Shown in pieces: positions 1 through 7,328 of a stretch of 10,083 nucleotides of DNA. The stretch is from contig SCTP01000126.1 of the NCBI GenBank assembly GCA_004322325.1, positions 1 to 10,083 on the forward strand, read 5' to 3'. Numbering within the stretch: position 1 is the first letter of the stretch; each line of letters starts with the position of its first letter. The stretch comes from Gammaproteobacteria bacterium. GTDB lineage: Bacteria > Pseudomonadota > Gammaproteobacteria > DSM-16500. The position numbers and the translations under genes were made by a program. The notes beneath the pieces were generated by a model, which saw only the letters and a list, made by a program, of their open reading frames with translations, did no database searches and was not told the origin of the DNA.

Positions 1-84
1 TGCCGATCTTGTCATTTTCTAACACCTCTTTCGTTGACTCGTAGTTTATCAAAATTACGTGTCTACTGAAGTGGGGTGAGATTA
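1..84 (-). mobile_element. Probable terminal end of an IS3-family insertion sequence, running off the window
   Basis: Read on the minus strand from 84 downward, the sequence begins TAATCTCACCCC and continues to AGTAGACACG. This resembles the IS3-type terminal repeat (TGATCTTACCCA...AGTGGACACG, recalled from memory), with roughly two thirds of positions matching. About 50 bp inside, a ribosome site (AGAGGTG) lies 6-7 bases before an ATG at 15-13, which starts a reading frame MTRSA that leaves the window. That is where an IS3 OrfA would begin. Only five codons are visible, so the protein cannot be named. The outermost bases are TA rather than the usual TG, so the tip may be mutated or misplaced. 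No target-site duplication can be checked because the other end is missing. Confidence 0.4.
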
Positions 85-159
85 AAGCTACCTCCTAGCA
101 AGCGTAGTTCCTCTCTTGAAATCATCGAATCGGAAGCCGGTGTAGTCAGCCTTATTAAA

Positions 160-378
160 TTATAAGCTCTTGTGGTATCTGATTTTCTTGGCAGCTTCGA
201 AAGTTGCAGTTGCTTGCCACTCGCGAAACAGACTGTCACGTGACCTAGGATAGAGATCATTGAGAATTTCCACAGAAATAATCTCTGAAGTGTTAAAGTG
301 ACGATAATCACTCTGATTTTCGCTTGGCTTTTAACTGAATTGTTCTGCGCTTAACTGACTTGAACTTGATATTGACAT
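160..378 (-). pseudogene. Unrecognised short reading frame with one internal stop
   Basis: An ATG at 378-376 has a good ribosome site (AAGGA, 8 or 9 bases upstream) and opens a frame of 72 codons ending in TAA at 162-160. It is interrupted by a single TAA at 333-331, after the start MSISSSSQLSAEQFS. The part after the stop reads like ordinary protein (for example EIISVEILNDLYPRSRDSLF and FREWQATATFEAAKKI), with mixed charge and plausible helices. A second open frame overlaps it on the same strand, so chance cannot be excluded. Alternatives are a genuine 15-residue peptide, random open sequence, or a tail of the neighbouring mobile element. I do not recognise a family. Confidence 0.22.
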
Positions 379-527
379 GATGTTGGCTTCCTTACCGCCC
401 TCATGTACTTAATTATACCTAAAAGTTGTCTCATACGTCCTGGCACAGAGGGCATTCGATGAGGTTTTTGCGAGATATAAGCGGATTCATCGTCAGGTAG
501 TTAGCTAAAAACTGGTAATGCTCCCTA

Positions 528-652
528 ACCAAACTGGGTTGATGATATATTGCGTTCTTTACAAAATTTTATTGCGATAATCCACTTGCTTCTTGCTCTT
601 TAATCAGCTCTTGCCATTTTTCATGTCGCCTCTTTTGTTCGTCTTTATGCAT
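528..652 (-). pseudogene. Remnant of an IS66-type accessory protein (TnpA-like), frameshifted
   Basis: An ATG at 652-650 follows a strong ribosome site (AAGGAG, 8 bases upstream). The frame gives MHKDEQKRRHEKWQELIKEQ and continues EASGLSQ before a TAA at 571-569. In the next frame the sequence continues without a gap as KFCKERNISSTQFG up to a TAG at 527-525. Together these match the start of the short IS66 accessory protein that carries a helix-turn-helix (pattern W..li..q..SGLS...FC....i....F). A loss of one base at about 571-572 explains the break. The rest of the gene and the large IS66 transposase are absent here, so it cannot move on its own. The identification rests on the family pattern, not on a search. 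Confidence 0.5.
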
Positions 653-656
653 ATTC

Positions 657-682
657 TTAGCTCCTTTTCATTAGCGAGCTAA
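657..682. repeat. 7-bp inverted repeat around the remnant's ribosome site
   Basis: TTAGCTC (657-663) and GAGCTAA (676-682) pair perfectly across a 12-base loop. On the minus-strand transcript the hairpin would cover the AAGGAG ribosome site of the IS66-type remnant. It is followed at 690-703 by a 14-bp A/T-only palindrome (AATAAATATTTATT). No T-run is placed for a standard terminator of the NACHT operon. It could be a leftover control element of the insertion sequence, or chance. Confidence 0.25.
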
Positions 683-763
683 AGATTGCAATAAATATTT
701 ATTTTTTAGAAGATGGGTTTCGCTGAACGCTTACCAGCATCCTCTCACATAAGCAAAGACCAA

Positions 764-3700
764 CTAACTAACAAAATTCCATCCACTTCCAAATCTAACT
801 TGATTCTCTTCTATCTCTCTCTGATCTTCTGTGCTATTAGTATCCGGATTAAAGAATAAATAGGGATAATTATTTCTATAATGCCCTGAGGGTGGGATGG
901 GTAACAGTGGCTCCAACTTATAACTAGAACTATAATACGATTTCCGCGTTTGATTAATAGCAATAATAATTTTTTTAGCCAGTGTGGGTGGAATTTTTAT
1001 ACTCTGCGTTTTCTTATGATACTTAGAAACACAATACAATTTGTCATTATAAAAATAAGTGACTATGTTATGATAGCATATTTTTTCAGCAACTCTATTC
1101 AAATACCGATAATCGCTTAATGGATGTTGCATATAATCTTTTAACAAACTCAGTAGCTCAATAGGCTCAAGGACTTCTAACGCACAGTAGTGAAGTAATT
1201 TATGTGGTTCGTTTTTAAAAATTCCGTGCACATAATCTACCAAAGTATATTTAGGAGTTTTTTGCTTAATATAAGAAATAACGATATTCACATCAGTTAC
1301 TACAATTTTATCTAATGCTTTCCGTGCCGCTAGGTTGATAAGCGTACTCTTATCTTGAAGTATGTTACTTTGAAATGCTTGAAACAATGTGGGAAGAATT
1401 ACCTCGGGATCTGCAATTACAATTTTCCCTAATGATTTCACCGCGTTTTTCTTAACATACAAATTATTATCTTGAAATGCTCGAAGCAGAGCGGGAATAA
1501 TCGCTTTAGCGTCTGCTATTGCAATTTTCCCTAATGAGATTATCGCATTTCCTCTAACATAGGCATCATTATCTTGAATCACTTGAAGCAGAGCAGGAAT
1601 AACTGCTATGGGGTCTACCGATACAAATTTCCCCAACAGTTTCGCCACACCTCCTCTAACATACGGATCATTATCTCGAAGCATACGAAGCAAAACAGGA
1701 ACTGTTGCTTCGAAATCTGTCATCGTGGCTTTCTCTAATAACTTCGTTACTCTCCCCATGACACACGAATCATTATCCTGAATCGCTTGAATCAGGACAA
1801 GGATAATTGTTTTGGGATCCACTGATGCATTTTTTGCTAATGATACTGCTACAAACTGTCTAGCCAACCAATCATTATCATCTTGAAATGCTTGAAGCAA
1901 AGCAGGAACCACCCTGGAATCTATTGATGCAAGCCCCTCTAACAGGTTTACTGCGCTCATCCTAATAAACTTATCCTCATCTTGAAGCGCTTGAATTAAA
2001 ATAGGAATAATTATCTCTGGATTTACTGATATGACTTCTCCTAATAACTGTATCGAATTGCTTCTGACCGTTTTATTTTTATCTTGAAACGCCCGAAGCA
2101 ATACAGGAATAATCTTCTCGGGATATACTAAGGCAACTTTTCCTAGCGATTCTACAGCGTAACCTCTGACATAGCTATCCTCATCTTGAATCGCTTGAAT
2201 CAGAACAAGGATAATTGTCTCTGGATCTATTAAGGCAACTTTTCCTAACGATTTTGCAGCACGACTCTTAATTGACGCACACTTGTCTTGAAGCGCTTGA
2301 AGCAATGCAGGAATAACCGCCCTTGGATCTGCCGATGCAACTTTCCCCAACAATTCCACTGCACAACCTCTAATTGGCGCCCACTTATCTTGAAACGCTT
2401 GAAGCAATGCGGAAATAACCACCTTTGGATCTAGCAATGCGACTTTCTCTAACAATTCTTCTGCTATCTCATTTAAATGAGATATTGCTTTGAAACTCAC
2501 TCGGAAATCCTTATCTTGAAACGCTTGAAGCAACGCGGAAATAACTACCTTTGGATCTAAAAATGCGACTTTTTTTAACGATTTTATTGCATCAATTTTG
2601 ATCGACCACTCATGGCTATGTTGCAACTCTTGAGTCCATACTGATAAAATCATTTGTCTTACGTTAGGACTGTTCGATAATGTCCGAAATAATGATTCTC
2701 CCTTCCATTCGCATAATCCCATTTTTATCCAAGTTACTGCATATCGCAGAATTTTTTCAGTATAAGGAAATGCTTCAGATGCACCTGCTTCTTCCAGAAT
2801 ACGGATAAACATTTGCAACTCATAAGAACCAACTGCTTCACGTGGTTCCGCTAATAACATATCAAAGAAATATTTCAATGCCTTAGGTTTATCTTTAAGC
2901 AATCCTCCAACAAACGGCAAAACCATTTCATAACGAGATTCATATTTACGTGTAGCAATAAATGTTTTTAAACTCTGCCCAGGAATCACCTCTTTACTTG
3001 TTTCTAAACAATAAGCGATATGCATCGCAGTAAAAAATTCCTGGAAAGTCAAATGCGAAAAATAATAATCATTTTGCACCGCGACTTTACTATGAGTAAT
3101 GGATTTAAGTAACCCCATTTGCAACACACCACTAATAGCCTGCTCAGCTTCTAATATAGTTAAATTGCAGTGCTTCAAACTATCTTGAAACAATCCATTT
3201 TGTCCACCCGTCAAAATCAATTGACCATGTTCTTGTCCTAAAAAAGCAGCATACTGCAAGAATTTTATCGGTAAAAAATATGATGTATAAACCATCTCTT
3301 TTGCCCAATGATCACTTTCTTTTCCCTGCTTATTAAGCGAACACCGCAATAGATATTCTACAATCTGGCTATAAAGATCAGTAAAACTTAACAATAAAAA
3401 TGGCTGTTGCCGCTCTTGGTGATAATGCCAGAGGTTACATAGCAATTCGAGATTGATTGGGATATGGCTAATACCCCATAAACCAGGGTTTGAACGCAAA
3501 AAAGTTAATAAATTAATAGTATCAATATTATCATTGGTCGAAAAAAACCGATGAACATATTGCTCGATATGTCCATCAGCAAACCCTATTGCTTCTAATT
3601 GCATATCAGCCTGAAACGGAGGAACAGCATGTGGTCTTGATGTGATAACCACCCAAGGTTGTGTAAAAACAACTTCTTCAAGTAGTAGCTTAAAATAAGG

Positions 3701-4633
3701 TATTTTTTCAGACAAAGGTGAAACTTCATCGTATCCATCTAATAACCATAAGATACGGTCTTTTTGCCGCTCAACCACCTGCTCAAGATAAGCACGGTCA
3801 GTTTTGTTTAACCCTTGATAACCAAAACAAGTGGCAGCAATATCAGTTAATGTATATGATGTGTTCTCAGGATAACGATTTTTATCCATCAAATTACGTA
3901 ACGGCACCCAAAAAACCCAATCAAATTTATCTTCCCATAAATGCTGAGAAACAGCATAATAGCGACATAAAGTAGACTTACCAATACCCGCACCTCCAAA
4001 AATACATACTCGTTGCGGTGTTTTAGTGAGTGGCGCTTGTGCTTGAAAAATATCCTTAACACCGATAGTCTTTTTTTCACTATAAAGTTTTTCATAACGC
4101 TGTAAGAAAGTAATACTTTCTTCTGCCAGCTGCTGCTTTTCTTTATTTTTTTGCAGAGCAGATTCAATAATTTGCAATTGAACAAAAAACTGAGTGACAT
4201 CGTGTTTTTGATCATTATCATAGGCCGGCGGAAGATACTTTTGTGATTGGTAGCAGTGCTTCAAACGAACAAGAAGCGCAGACGAATCCACTAGCTCAGG
4301 TGATAAAAATGAATTCATCGTTTGCCCTACAAGATCTCTAGGAGAAAATGGTACGGTAAAATTGTAATTCACTTGTTGATCAACGTGAATACCACCCGAC
4401 GTAGACACTTGATTGATATTTACCTCTGGCGAATGAGTCAGCATCCGCAACCTAGCTGCTGTCGAAGTAAAAGACGTGGTAGTAGATGACATAGCAAGAA
4501 TTGAATCTGCTTCACAACCGTTGATTTGTATTACTCCCTGACTATTATTTATATTCGCTGCCACCATACTACCTTGTGCGCGGGAGTTATGAATTCCCAC
4601 GCCAGGTGGAGTCGGTATCTGCTCTTTAGGCAT
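764..4633 (-). CDS. NLR-type NACHT ATPase with C-terminal HEAT repeats and an N-terminal Gly/Asn-rich signalling-like motif
   Basis: This is a 1289-residue protein. Residues 1-97 are low in charge and rich in Gly, Asn, Ser and Thr. Residues 10-53 match the tail of the upstream ankyrin-TIR protein without gaps. Residues about 98-205 are a mostly helical linker. The NACHT domain follows, with Walker A GGAGIGKST (213-221), Walker B ILWLLDGYDE (294-303) and sensor TSRP (331-334). Helical/winged-helix parts run to about 545, ending in the typical FSHLTFQEFF (525-534). About twelve HEAT-like units (consensus PALLQAFQD...A...LGKVA) fill residues about 687-1091, and a roughly 200-residue C-terminal region is unrecognised. 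Known NLRs use the repeats to sense, NACHT to oligomerise and the N-terminus to signal. Here the N-terminus has no enzyme, so the effector is probably the TIR protein encoded 33 bp upstream in the same operon. The start follows a weak AAGAG site. The ligand is unknown, and the protein is presumably cytosolic (no signal peptide or membrane helix). Confidence 0.9.
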   Translation of the reverse strand: MPKEQIPTPPGVGIHNSRAQGSMVAANINNSQGVIQINGCEADSILAMSSTTTSFTSTAARLRMLTHSPEVNINQVSTSGGIHVDQQVNYNFTVPFSPRDLVGQTMNSFLSPELVDSSALLVRLKHCYQSQKYLPPAYDNDQKHDVTQFFVQLQIIESALQKNKEKQQLAEESITFLQRYEKLYSEKKTIGVKDIFQAQAPLTKTPQRVCIFGGAGIGKSTLCRYYAVSQHLWEDKFDWVFWVPLRNLMDKNRYPENTSYTLTDIAATCFGYQGLNKTDRAYLEQVVERQKDRILWLLDGYDEVSPLSEKIPYFKLLLEEVVFTQPWVVITSRPHAVPPFQADMQLEAIGFADGHIEQYVHRFFSTNDNIDTINLLTFLRSNPGLWGISHIPINLELLCNLWHYHQERQQPFLLLSFTDLYSQIVEYLLRCSLNKQGKESDHWAKEMVYTSYFLPIKFLQYAAFLGQEHGQLILTGGQNGLFQDSLKHCNLTILEAEQAISGVLQMGLLKSITHSKVAVQNDYYFSHLTFQEFFTAMHIAYCLETSKEVIPGQSLKTFIATRKYESRYEMVLPFVGGLLKDKPKALKYFFDMLLAEPREAVGSYELQMFIRILEEAGASEAFPYTEKILRYAVTWIKMGLCEWKGESLFRTLSNSPNVRQMILSVWTQELQHSHEWSIKIDAIKSLKKVAFLDPKVVISALLQAFQDKDFRVSFKAISHLNEIAEELLEKVALLDPKVVISALLQAFQDKWAPIRGCAVELLGKVASADPRAVIPALLQALQDKCASIKSRAAKSLGKVALIDPETIILVLIQAIQDEDSYVRGYAVESLGKVALVYPEKIIPVLLRAFQDKNKTVRSNSIQLLGEVISVNPEIIIPILIQALQDEDKFIRMSAVNLLEGLASIDSRVVPALLQAFQDDNDWLARQFVAVSLAKNASVDPKTIILVLIQAIQDNDSCVMGRVTKLLEKATMTDFEATVPVLLRMLRDNDPYVRGGVAKLLGKFVSVDPIAVIPALLQVIQDNDAYVRGNAIISLGKIAIADAKAIIPALLRAFQDNNLYVKKNAVKSLGKIVIADPEVILPTLFQAFQSNILQDKSTLINLAARKALDKIVVTDVNIVISYIKQKTPKYTLVDYVHGIFKNEPHKLLHYCALEVLEPIELLSLLKDYMQHPLSDYRYLNRVAEKICYHNIVTYFYNDKLYCVSKYHKKTQSIKIPPTLAKKIIIAINQTRKSYYSSSYKLEPLLPIPPSGHYRNNYPYLFFNPDTNSTEDQREIEENQVRFGSGWNFVS
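1361..2575 (-). repeat. Tandem HEAT-coding DNA repeats inside the NACHT gene
   Basis: About twelve units of roughly 93-105 bp are recognisable on the plus strand by the recurring ATCTTGAAxxGCTTGAAxCA. By hand count, 2385-2453 and 2511-2579 agree at 63 of 69 bases (units 2 and 1). Likewise 1775-1810 and 2183-2218 agree at 34 of 36 (units 8 and 4). This points to repeat duplication by recombination within the gene, which would change the presumed sensor surface. Confidence 0.85.
4475..4606 (-). other. N-terminal copy of the shared motif (NACHT protein residues 10-53)
   Basis: This segment encodes residues 10-53, including GIHNSRAQG, NNSQGVIQING and AMSSTTT. It aligns with residues 573-616 of the ankyrin-TIR protein at a constant offset of 563, with 14 identical residues by hand count. 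The shared residues are P, G, I, N, S, A, G, G, I, G, A, A, S and T. Short beta-prone stretches separated by Gly and Asn fit a beta-arch or amyloid-like homotypic motif. That structural reading is inference. Confidence 0.6.
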
Positions 4634-4666
4634 GTACTACTCTTTTTTCTTAAAGTGATTTTTGTT

Positions 4667-6571
4667 TTAACGCCTAAACCCCAATTGTGGTGAAAGGAGT
4701 TGCAATAACTGCTCCCCTTCTAAGGTACTACTCGTCGATATAGCAGTCATATTCCCAGCCTTCGAACCACTTATATTCGATATACCCAGATTAGTGCCTG
4801 AAGCAATAGTCTTTATTTCGCCTGTTGCTTCAGAATTCTGAATAGTGGCGCCAGGTGAAGGTGGAGCACTACAAAAAAGCATCGGGGTATAGGAGGACTT
4901 TATTGGAGAAGCAAGCTGAGTCGGCGCATGCGCATCCTCATCTATTTCATTAAGCAATCCTTCACGATGCTTTTCTTTTCCTTGTAATTCTTCTTCTAGC
5001 AAGCCCAACAACTTATCTTGCGGATATCCACCACTCATAATCAATGTCTGTTTTTCTATCAAACGCTGACTTAACGCTTTTCCCTCATGCAAATGATTCG
5101 AATTGTCGTATAATTTTTCCAGTATTTTTGTTAATGCTTGGATATAGTGTTCGTCGGAAGTACACATAATAGCAACGGTATCTCTTGCCTGAAGATAAGG
5201 AGGAAAAGCATCTTTAATTTCTCCTTCTAAGACAACGTAGAGTAACGCATCCCGGTCATTTTCCGTTCTCAAGCATATTTGATTTAATTCGTTAGCTACC
5301 ACGAAATTGTCCTTGATTTCGGCCTTTCGAACCAACTCTTTTGATCCCATGACTATCACATTATCGGACTTCTCAATATAACTTAAAAAACCTGTTCGAA
5401 TTTTAGTACCAACAGTGTTTTCCCAAATATCTAAATGAACATGGATACCAGCCTCTCTTAAATCTCGTGCAAAACAATGTACCCGTGCTTCTAATTCTTT
5501 CACTCCCCATGCGTAGCTGATAAAACAAGTTTTTTTGATATCGTTGACAATAGCACACCAGTCTTTCACATAACGCTGTTTAATTTTACGAATTAGCAGT
5601 TGTTTCGCGAGACTAACGCATTTATCTTCAGCATGAGGGCTGTTACTATCTCCACCTTGAAATATTTGCTCTACCACTTCGCATTGCTTTTGCAAAGCAT
5701 GAATAGGTAATAGCAAACATTGCTTTTCCAAAGGCGATTCTGTGTCAATATGACTAAGATTTGAATATTTGAGTTGAATTTTTTTAACTAGTTCTTTCCA
5801 AATCAATTGAACGACATCTTGTGTAAATCCCGCATTCTCACTAAGCAATTGTTTTATCTTAGCCAATAAAGGTTGTAATTCTTGTAAAAAACTAATGAGC
5901 TTACGTGCTCGATCACTAGCCGGCCAATCTCTTTGCAACATAACGATTCCATCTTGCAAATCTAACTGCATAGCCGTTATCGCAATATTGTATAAAGATT
6001 GCCAATTTGTATTTTCTTTTTGCGATCCATTACTATTGTTATTAGCTGAAGAGACAGATGATTGAATAGCTTGGGATAAGCCATTGAAGTAATTAATGAT
6101 GGAGGCATTTTTACGAAGTTCGGCGCAACGACGTGGTGTAAGCTTTGCTCGATTGGCAAGAGCTAAGTCAGCGTTCGCTTCATGCAATAATTTAACACAC
6201 TCTAAATGTCCCTTATCGACTGCATGATGGAGAGCTGTATTGCCCAATTTATCCTGATGATTGACATTAAATTTTCTTTGGATAAAAAGGCGCAATATCT
6301 TAGAGTGGCCATTTTGTGCAGCTAACATTAAGGGAGTTTGCCCTGACTCATTTTTAATTTCTTTCGCTTCAGAGTTTAATAGCAACTCGACGATGTCATA
6401 AGCTCCCTGTTGAGCAGCGTAATGCAACGCAGTATTGCCTTTTTCATCATCAGGCTCATCAAACATTGATCCGTCGTCTTGATAGGGACTGGAACCCATT
6501 TGAGTATTGAGAATAAGATTGAGCGCTTCATCTAAATTTTTAAGTTTAAGTGCGTTTATTAGTTCTTTCAT
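4667..6571 (-). CDS. Ankyrin-repeat protein with TIR/SEFIR domain and C-terminal motif shared with the downstream NLR
   Basis: This is a 634-residue protein with three to four ankyrin repeats (about 44-72, 76-104, 109-137 and a degenerate one at 142-162), with signatures GNTALHYAA, GQTPLMLAA and GNTALHHAV. An Asn/Ser linker (170-190) and a helical middle (190-345) follow. The TIR/SEFIR domain lies at about 348-490: box 1 CFISYAWG (349-356), box 2 LDIWENTVGTKI (380-391), SDNVIVMGS (402-410) and NEL with Glu428 (427-429). Glu428 is a candidate catalytic residue for NAD+ cleavage. The tail is disordered, and residues 573-616 match the N-terminus of the NACHT protein. In family terms, TIR domains either degrade NAD+ or make nucleotide signals when clustered, or act as adaptors; which applies here is not shown. 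The gene is first in the operon, with the ribosome site AGAGAGA about 5 bases before the ATG. A secreted host-directed effector is an alternative, since ankyrin proteins are common in such organisms. Confidence 0.88.
   Translation of the reverse strand: MKELINALKLKNLDEALNLILNTQMGSSPYQDDGSMFDEPDDEKGNTALHYAAQQGAYDIVELLLNSEAKEIKNESGQTPLMLAAQNGHSKILRLFIQRKFNVNHQDKLGNTALHHAVDKGHLECVKLLHEANADLALANRAKLTPRRCAELRKNASIINYFNGLSQAIQSSVSSANNNSNGSQKENTNWQSLYNIAITAMQLDLQDGIVMLQRDWPASDRARKLISFLQELQPLLAKIKQLLSENAGFTQDVVQLIWKELVKKIQLKYSNLSHIDTESPLEKQCLLLPIHALQKQCEVVEQIFQGGDSNSPHAEDKCVSLAKQLLIRKIKQRYVKDWCAIVNDIKKTCFISYAWGVKELEARVHCFARDLREAGIHVHLDIWENTVGTKIRTGFLSYIEKSDNVIVMGSKELVRKAEIKDNFVVANELNQICLRTENDRDALLYVVLEGEIKDAFPPYLQARDTVAIMCTSDEHYIQALTKILEKLYDNSNHLHEGKALSQRLIEKQTLIMSGGYPQDKLLGLLEEELQGKEKHREGLLNEIDEDAHAPTQLASPIKSSYTPMLFCSAPPSPGATIQNSEATGEIKTIASGTNLGISNISGSKAGNMTAISTSSTLEGEQLLQLLSPQLGFRR
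4724..4855 (-). other. C-terminal copy of the shared motif (ankyrin-TIR residues 573-616)
   Basis: This segment encodes residues 573-616, including TIQNSEATG, NLGISNISGS and AISTSST. It aligns without gaps with residues 10-53 of the NACHT protein. Even the DNA starts alike (CACCTGGCG in both genes), so the two copies may share an origin. Placement at the C-terminus of the putative effector and at the N-terminus of the NLR is the orientation known for amyloid-type signalling pairs. Confidence 0.6.
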
Positions 6572-6623
6572 TATATTCTCTCTAATTCTATATTTATTTT
6601 TTCTATTTACTCATTAAGAAGTC

Positions 6624-6652
6624 AGCTTACAATAACGTGATATAAAAGTCAA
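6624..6652 (-). promoter_or_regulatory. Candidate promoter of the TIR-NACHT operon
   Basis: On the minus strand TTGACT (6652-6647) is separated by 17 bases from TAAGCT (6629-6624), about 50 bases before the ATG at 6571. The -35 box is good but the -10 box is poor (3 of 6), so an activator or another start point is possible. The AT-rich leader may hide better candidates. Confidence 0.3.
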
Positions 6653-6677
6653 TAAAATCAATGAATAACAACGAAAT

Positions 6678-6738
6678 ATGCCAAAACCACTGATAACCAT
6701 GGACTAAACCTGCCCATACCCGCGTAAGCCTTTGGCAT
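6678..6738. repeat. 8-bp inverted repeat in the divergent intergenic region
   Basis: ATGCCAAA (6678-6685) and TTTGGCAT (6731-6738) pair perfectly and enclose 45 bases that are more GC-rich than the surroundings. The 275-bp gap between the divergent operons holds no other clear feature. It could be a regulator site pair, a small RNA stem or the scar of a small element. I cannot choose between these. Confidence 0.25.
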
Positions 6739-6846
6739 GTCATTATTCTAGATAAAGACCATTTTAATGAGCTTTAGCCTGAATCAATTATGTATTATGC
6801 TAATAGTTGTCACTTGACTTCTTTTCGTCCAAGAACCAAATGAAGA

Positions 6847-7323
6847 ATGGTAGTGACATACCCTTTACTTATAAACGCTAGTGCGACTATCGCCCTAGCT
6901 TCGTTTTTACATAATAATGTAGCTACTTATTTAAAAATCGCCTTTTTTACTTTTATTTGCGGAATTTTATTTGGGTTAGTTACGTTAATTTTAGAATATA
7001 TCACCCCTTATTTTGCTTTAGAGCATTTTAAAAACCATTTCTTTTTAAAGCACCCGACCAATATTGATAAAATTAAGCAAAAACATGACACCTATTTCTC
7101 CAATAAAAATAATCGAACAAAAGCCACAATAACAATTCGACTTTGCAACGGAGCTTTCGCGCTTATTTGTAGCTATATCGATATTACCTGTGTTGTTAAT
7201 CACTTTGCTGGCACTCGTCCATGCTACATTTGGCTAATTAGCCTATTATTTTCAATCTATACAATAACCTTAGTTTTCTTAGTAAAAAAGAAATTAAAAC
7301 CTGATCTGCAACCAAAGGAATGA
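6847..7323 (+). CDS. Small four-helix inner-membrane protein of unknown function
   Basis: This 158-residue protein has four predicted membrane segments at about 5-22, 28-54, 96-118 and 126-146. A polar, basic loop (55-95) lies between the second and third, and the tail is Lys-rich. The beginning (INASATIALASFL, then FFTFICGILFGLVTLI) resembles a widespread family of small four-helix proteins with a pattern like NG.A..ALL.F, recalled from memory and not confirmed by a search. In-frame TGA at 6841 limits the start to this ATG or the GTG two codons later. No strong ribosome site is visible. It opens a plus-strand cassette that diverges from the TIR-NACHT operon, and the next gene starts 5 bp after its stop. 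A role with its neighbour is likely but unknown. Confidence 0.65.
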   Translation: MVVTYPLLINASATIALASFLHNNVATYLKIAFFTFICGILFGLVTLILEYITPYFALEHFKNHFFLKHPTNIDKIKQKHDTYFSNKNNRTKATITIRLCNGAFALICSYIDITCVVNHFAGTRPCYIWLISLLFSIYTITLVFLVKKKLKPDLQPKE

Positions 7324-7328
7324 TTATC

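Larger units (their letters stand above)
85..763. other. Gene-poor decayed region with mobile-element debris
   Basis: This stretch holds no intact gene that I can support. It contains two minus-strand remnants, listed separately at 160-378 and 528-652. Between them (about 430-527, minus strand) is an open stretch reading EHYQFLANYLTMNP and onward to CPLCQDV that I do not recognise; it may be further decay of the same element. Behind the stop of the NACHT gene at 764 I see no clear stem plus T-tract terminator. Confidence 0.5.

Noticed and set aside
63..311. 82-residue minus-strand open frame near the left edge
   Set aside because: Its 3' end lies inside the probable IS3 terminal repeat, it has no clear ribosome site and no family pattern. 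The overlapping frame at 160-378 looks slightly more protein-like.
1361..2575. Regular DNA repeats considered as a CRISPR array
   Set aside because: The repeats are diverged, contiguous and in frame, and encode HEAT units; there are no unique spacers between identical repeats.
3718..3975. 85-residue plus-strand open frame
   Set aside because: It lies wholly inside the NACHT domain coding region on the opposite strand, whose Walker motifs are clear; it is a shadow.
3889..4221. 110-residue minus-strand open frame in another frame of the NACHT gene
   Set aside because: Shadow of the NACHT linker and Walker A region, with no recognisable domain and biased Lys/Leu/Ser composition.
6793..6798. 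TATTAT as -10 box for the plus-strand cassette
   Set aside because: No acceptable -35 hexamer at 16-18 bases upstream. TTGACT at about 6814 has no -10 at the right distance before the start codon.
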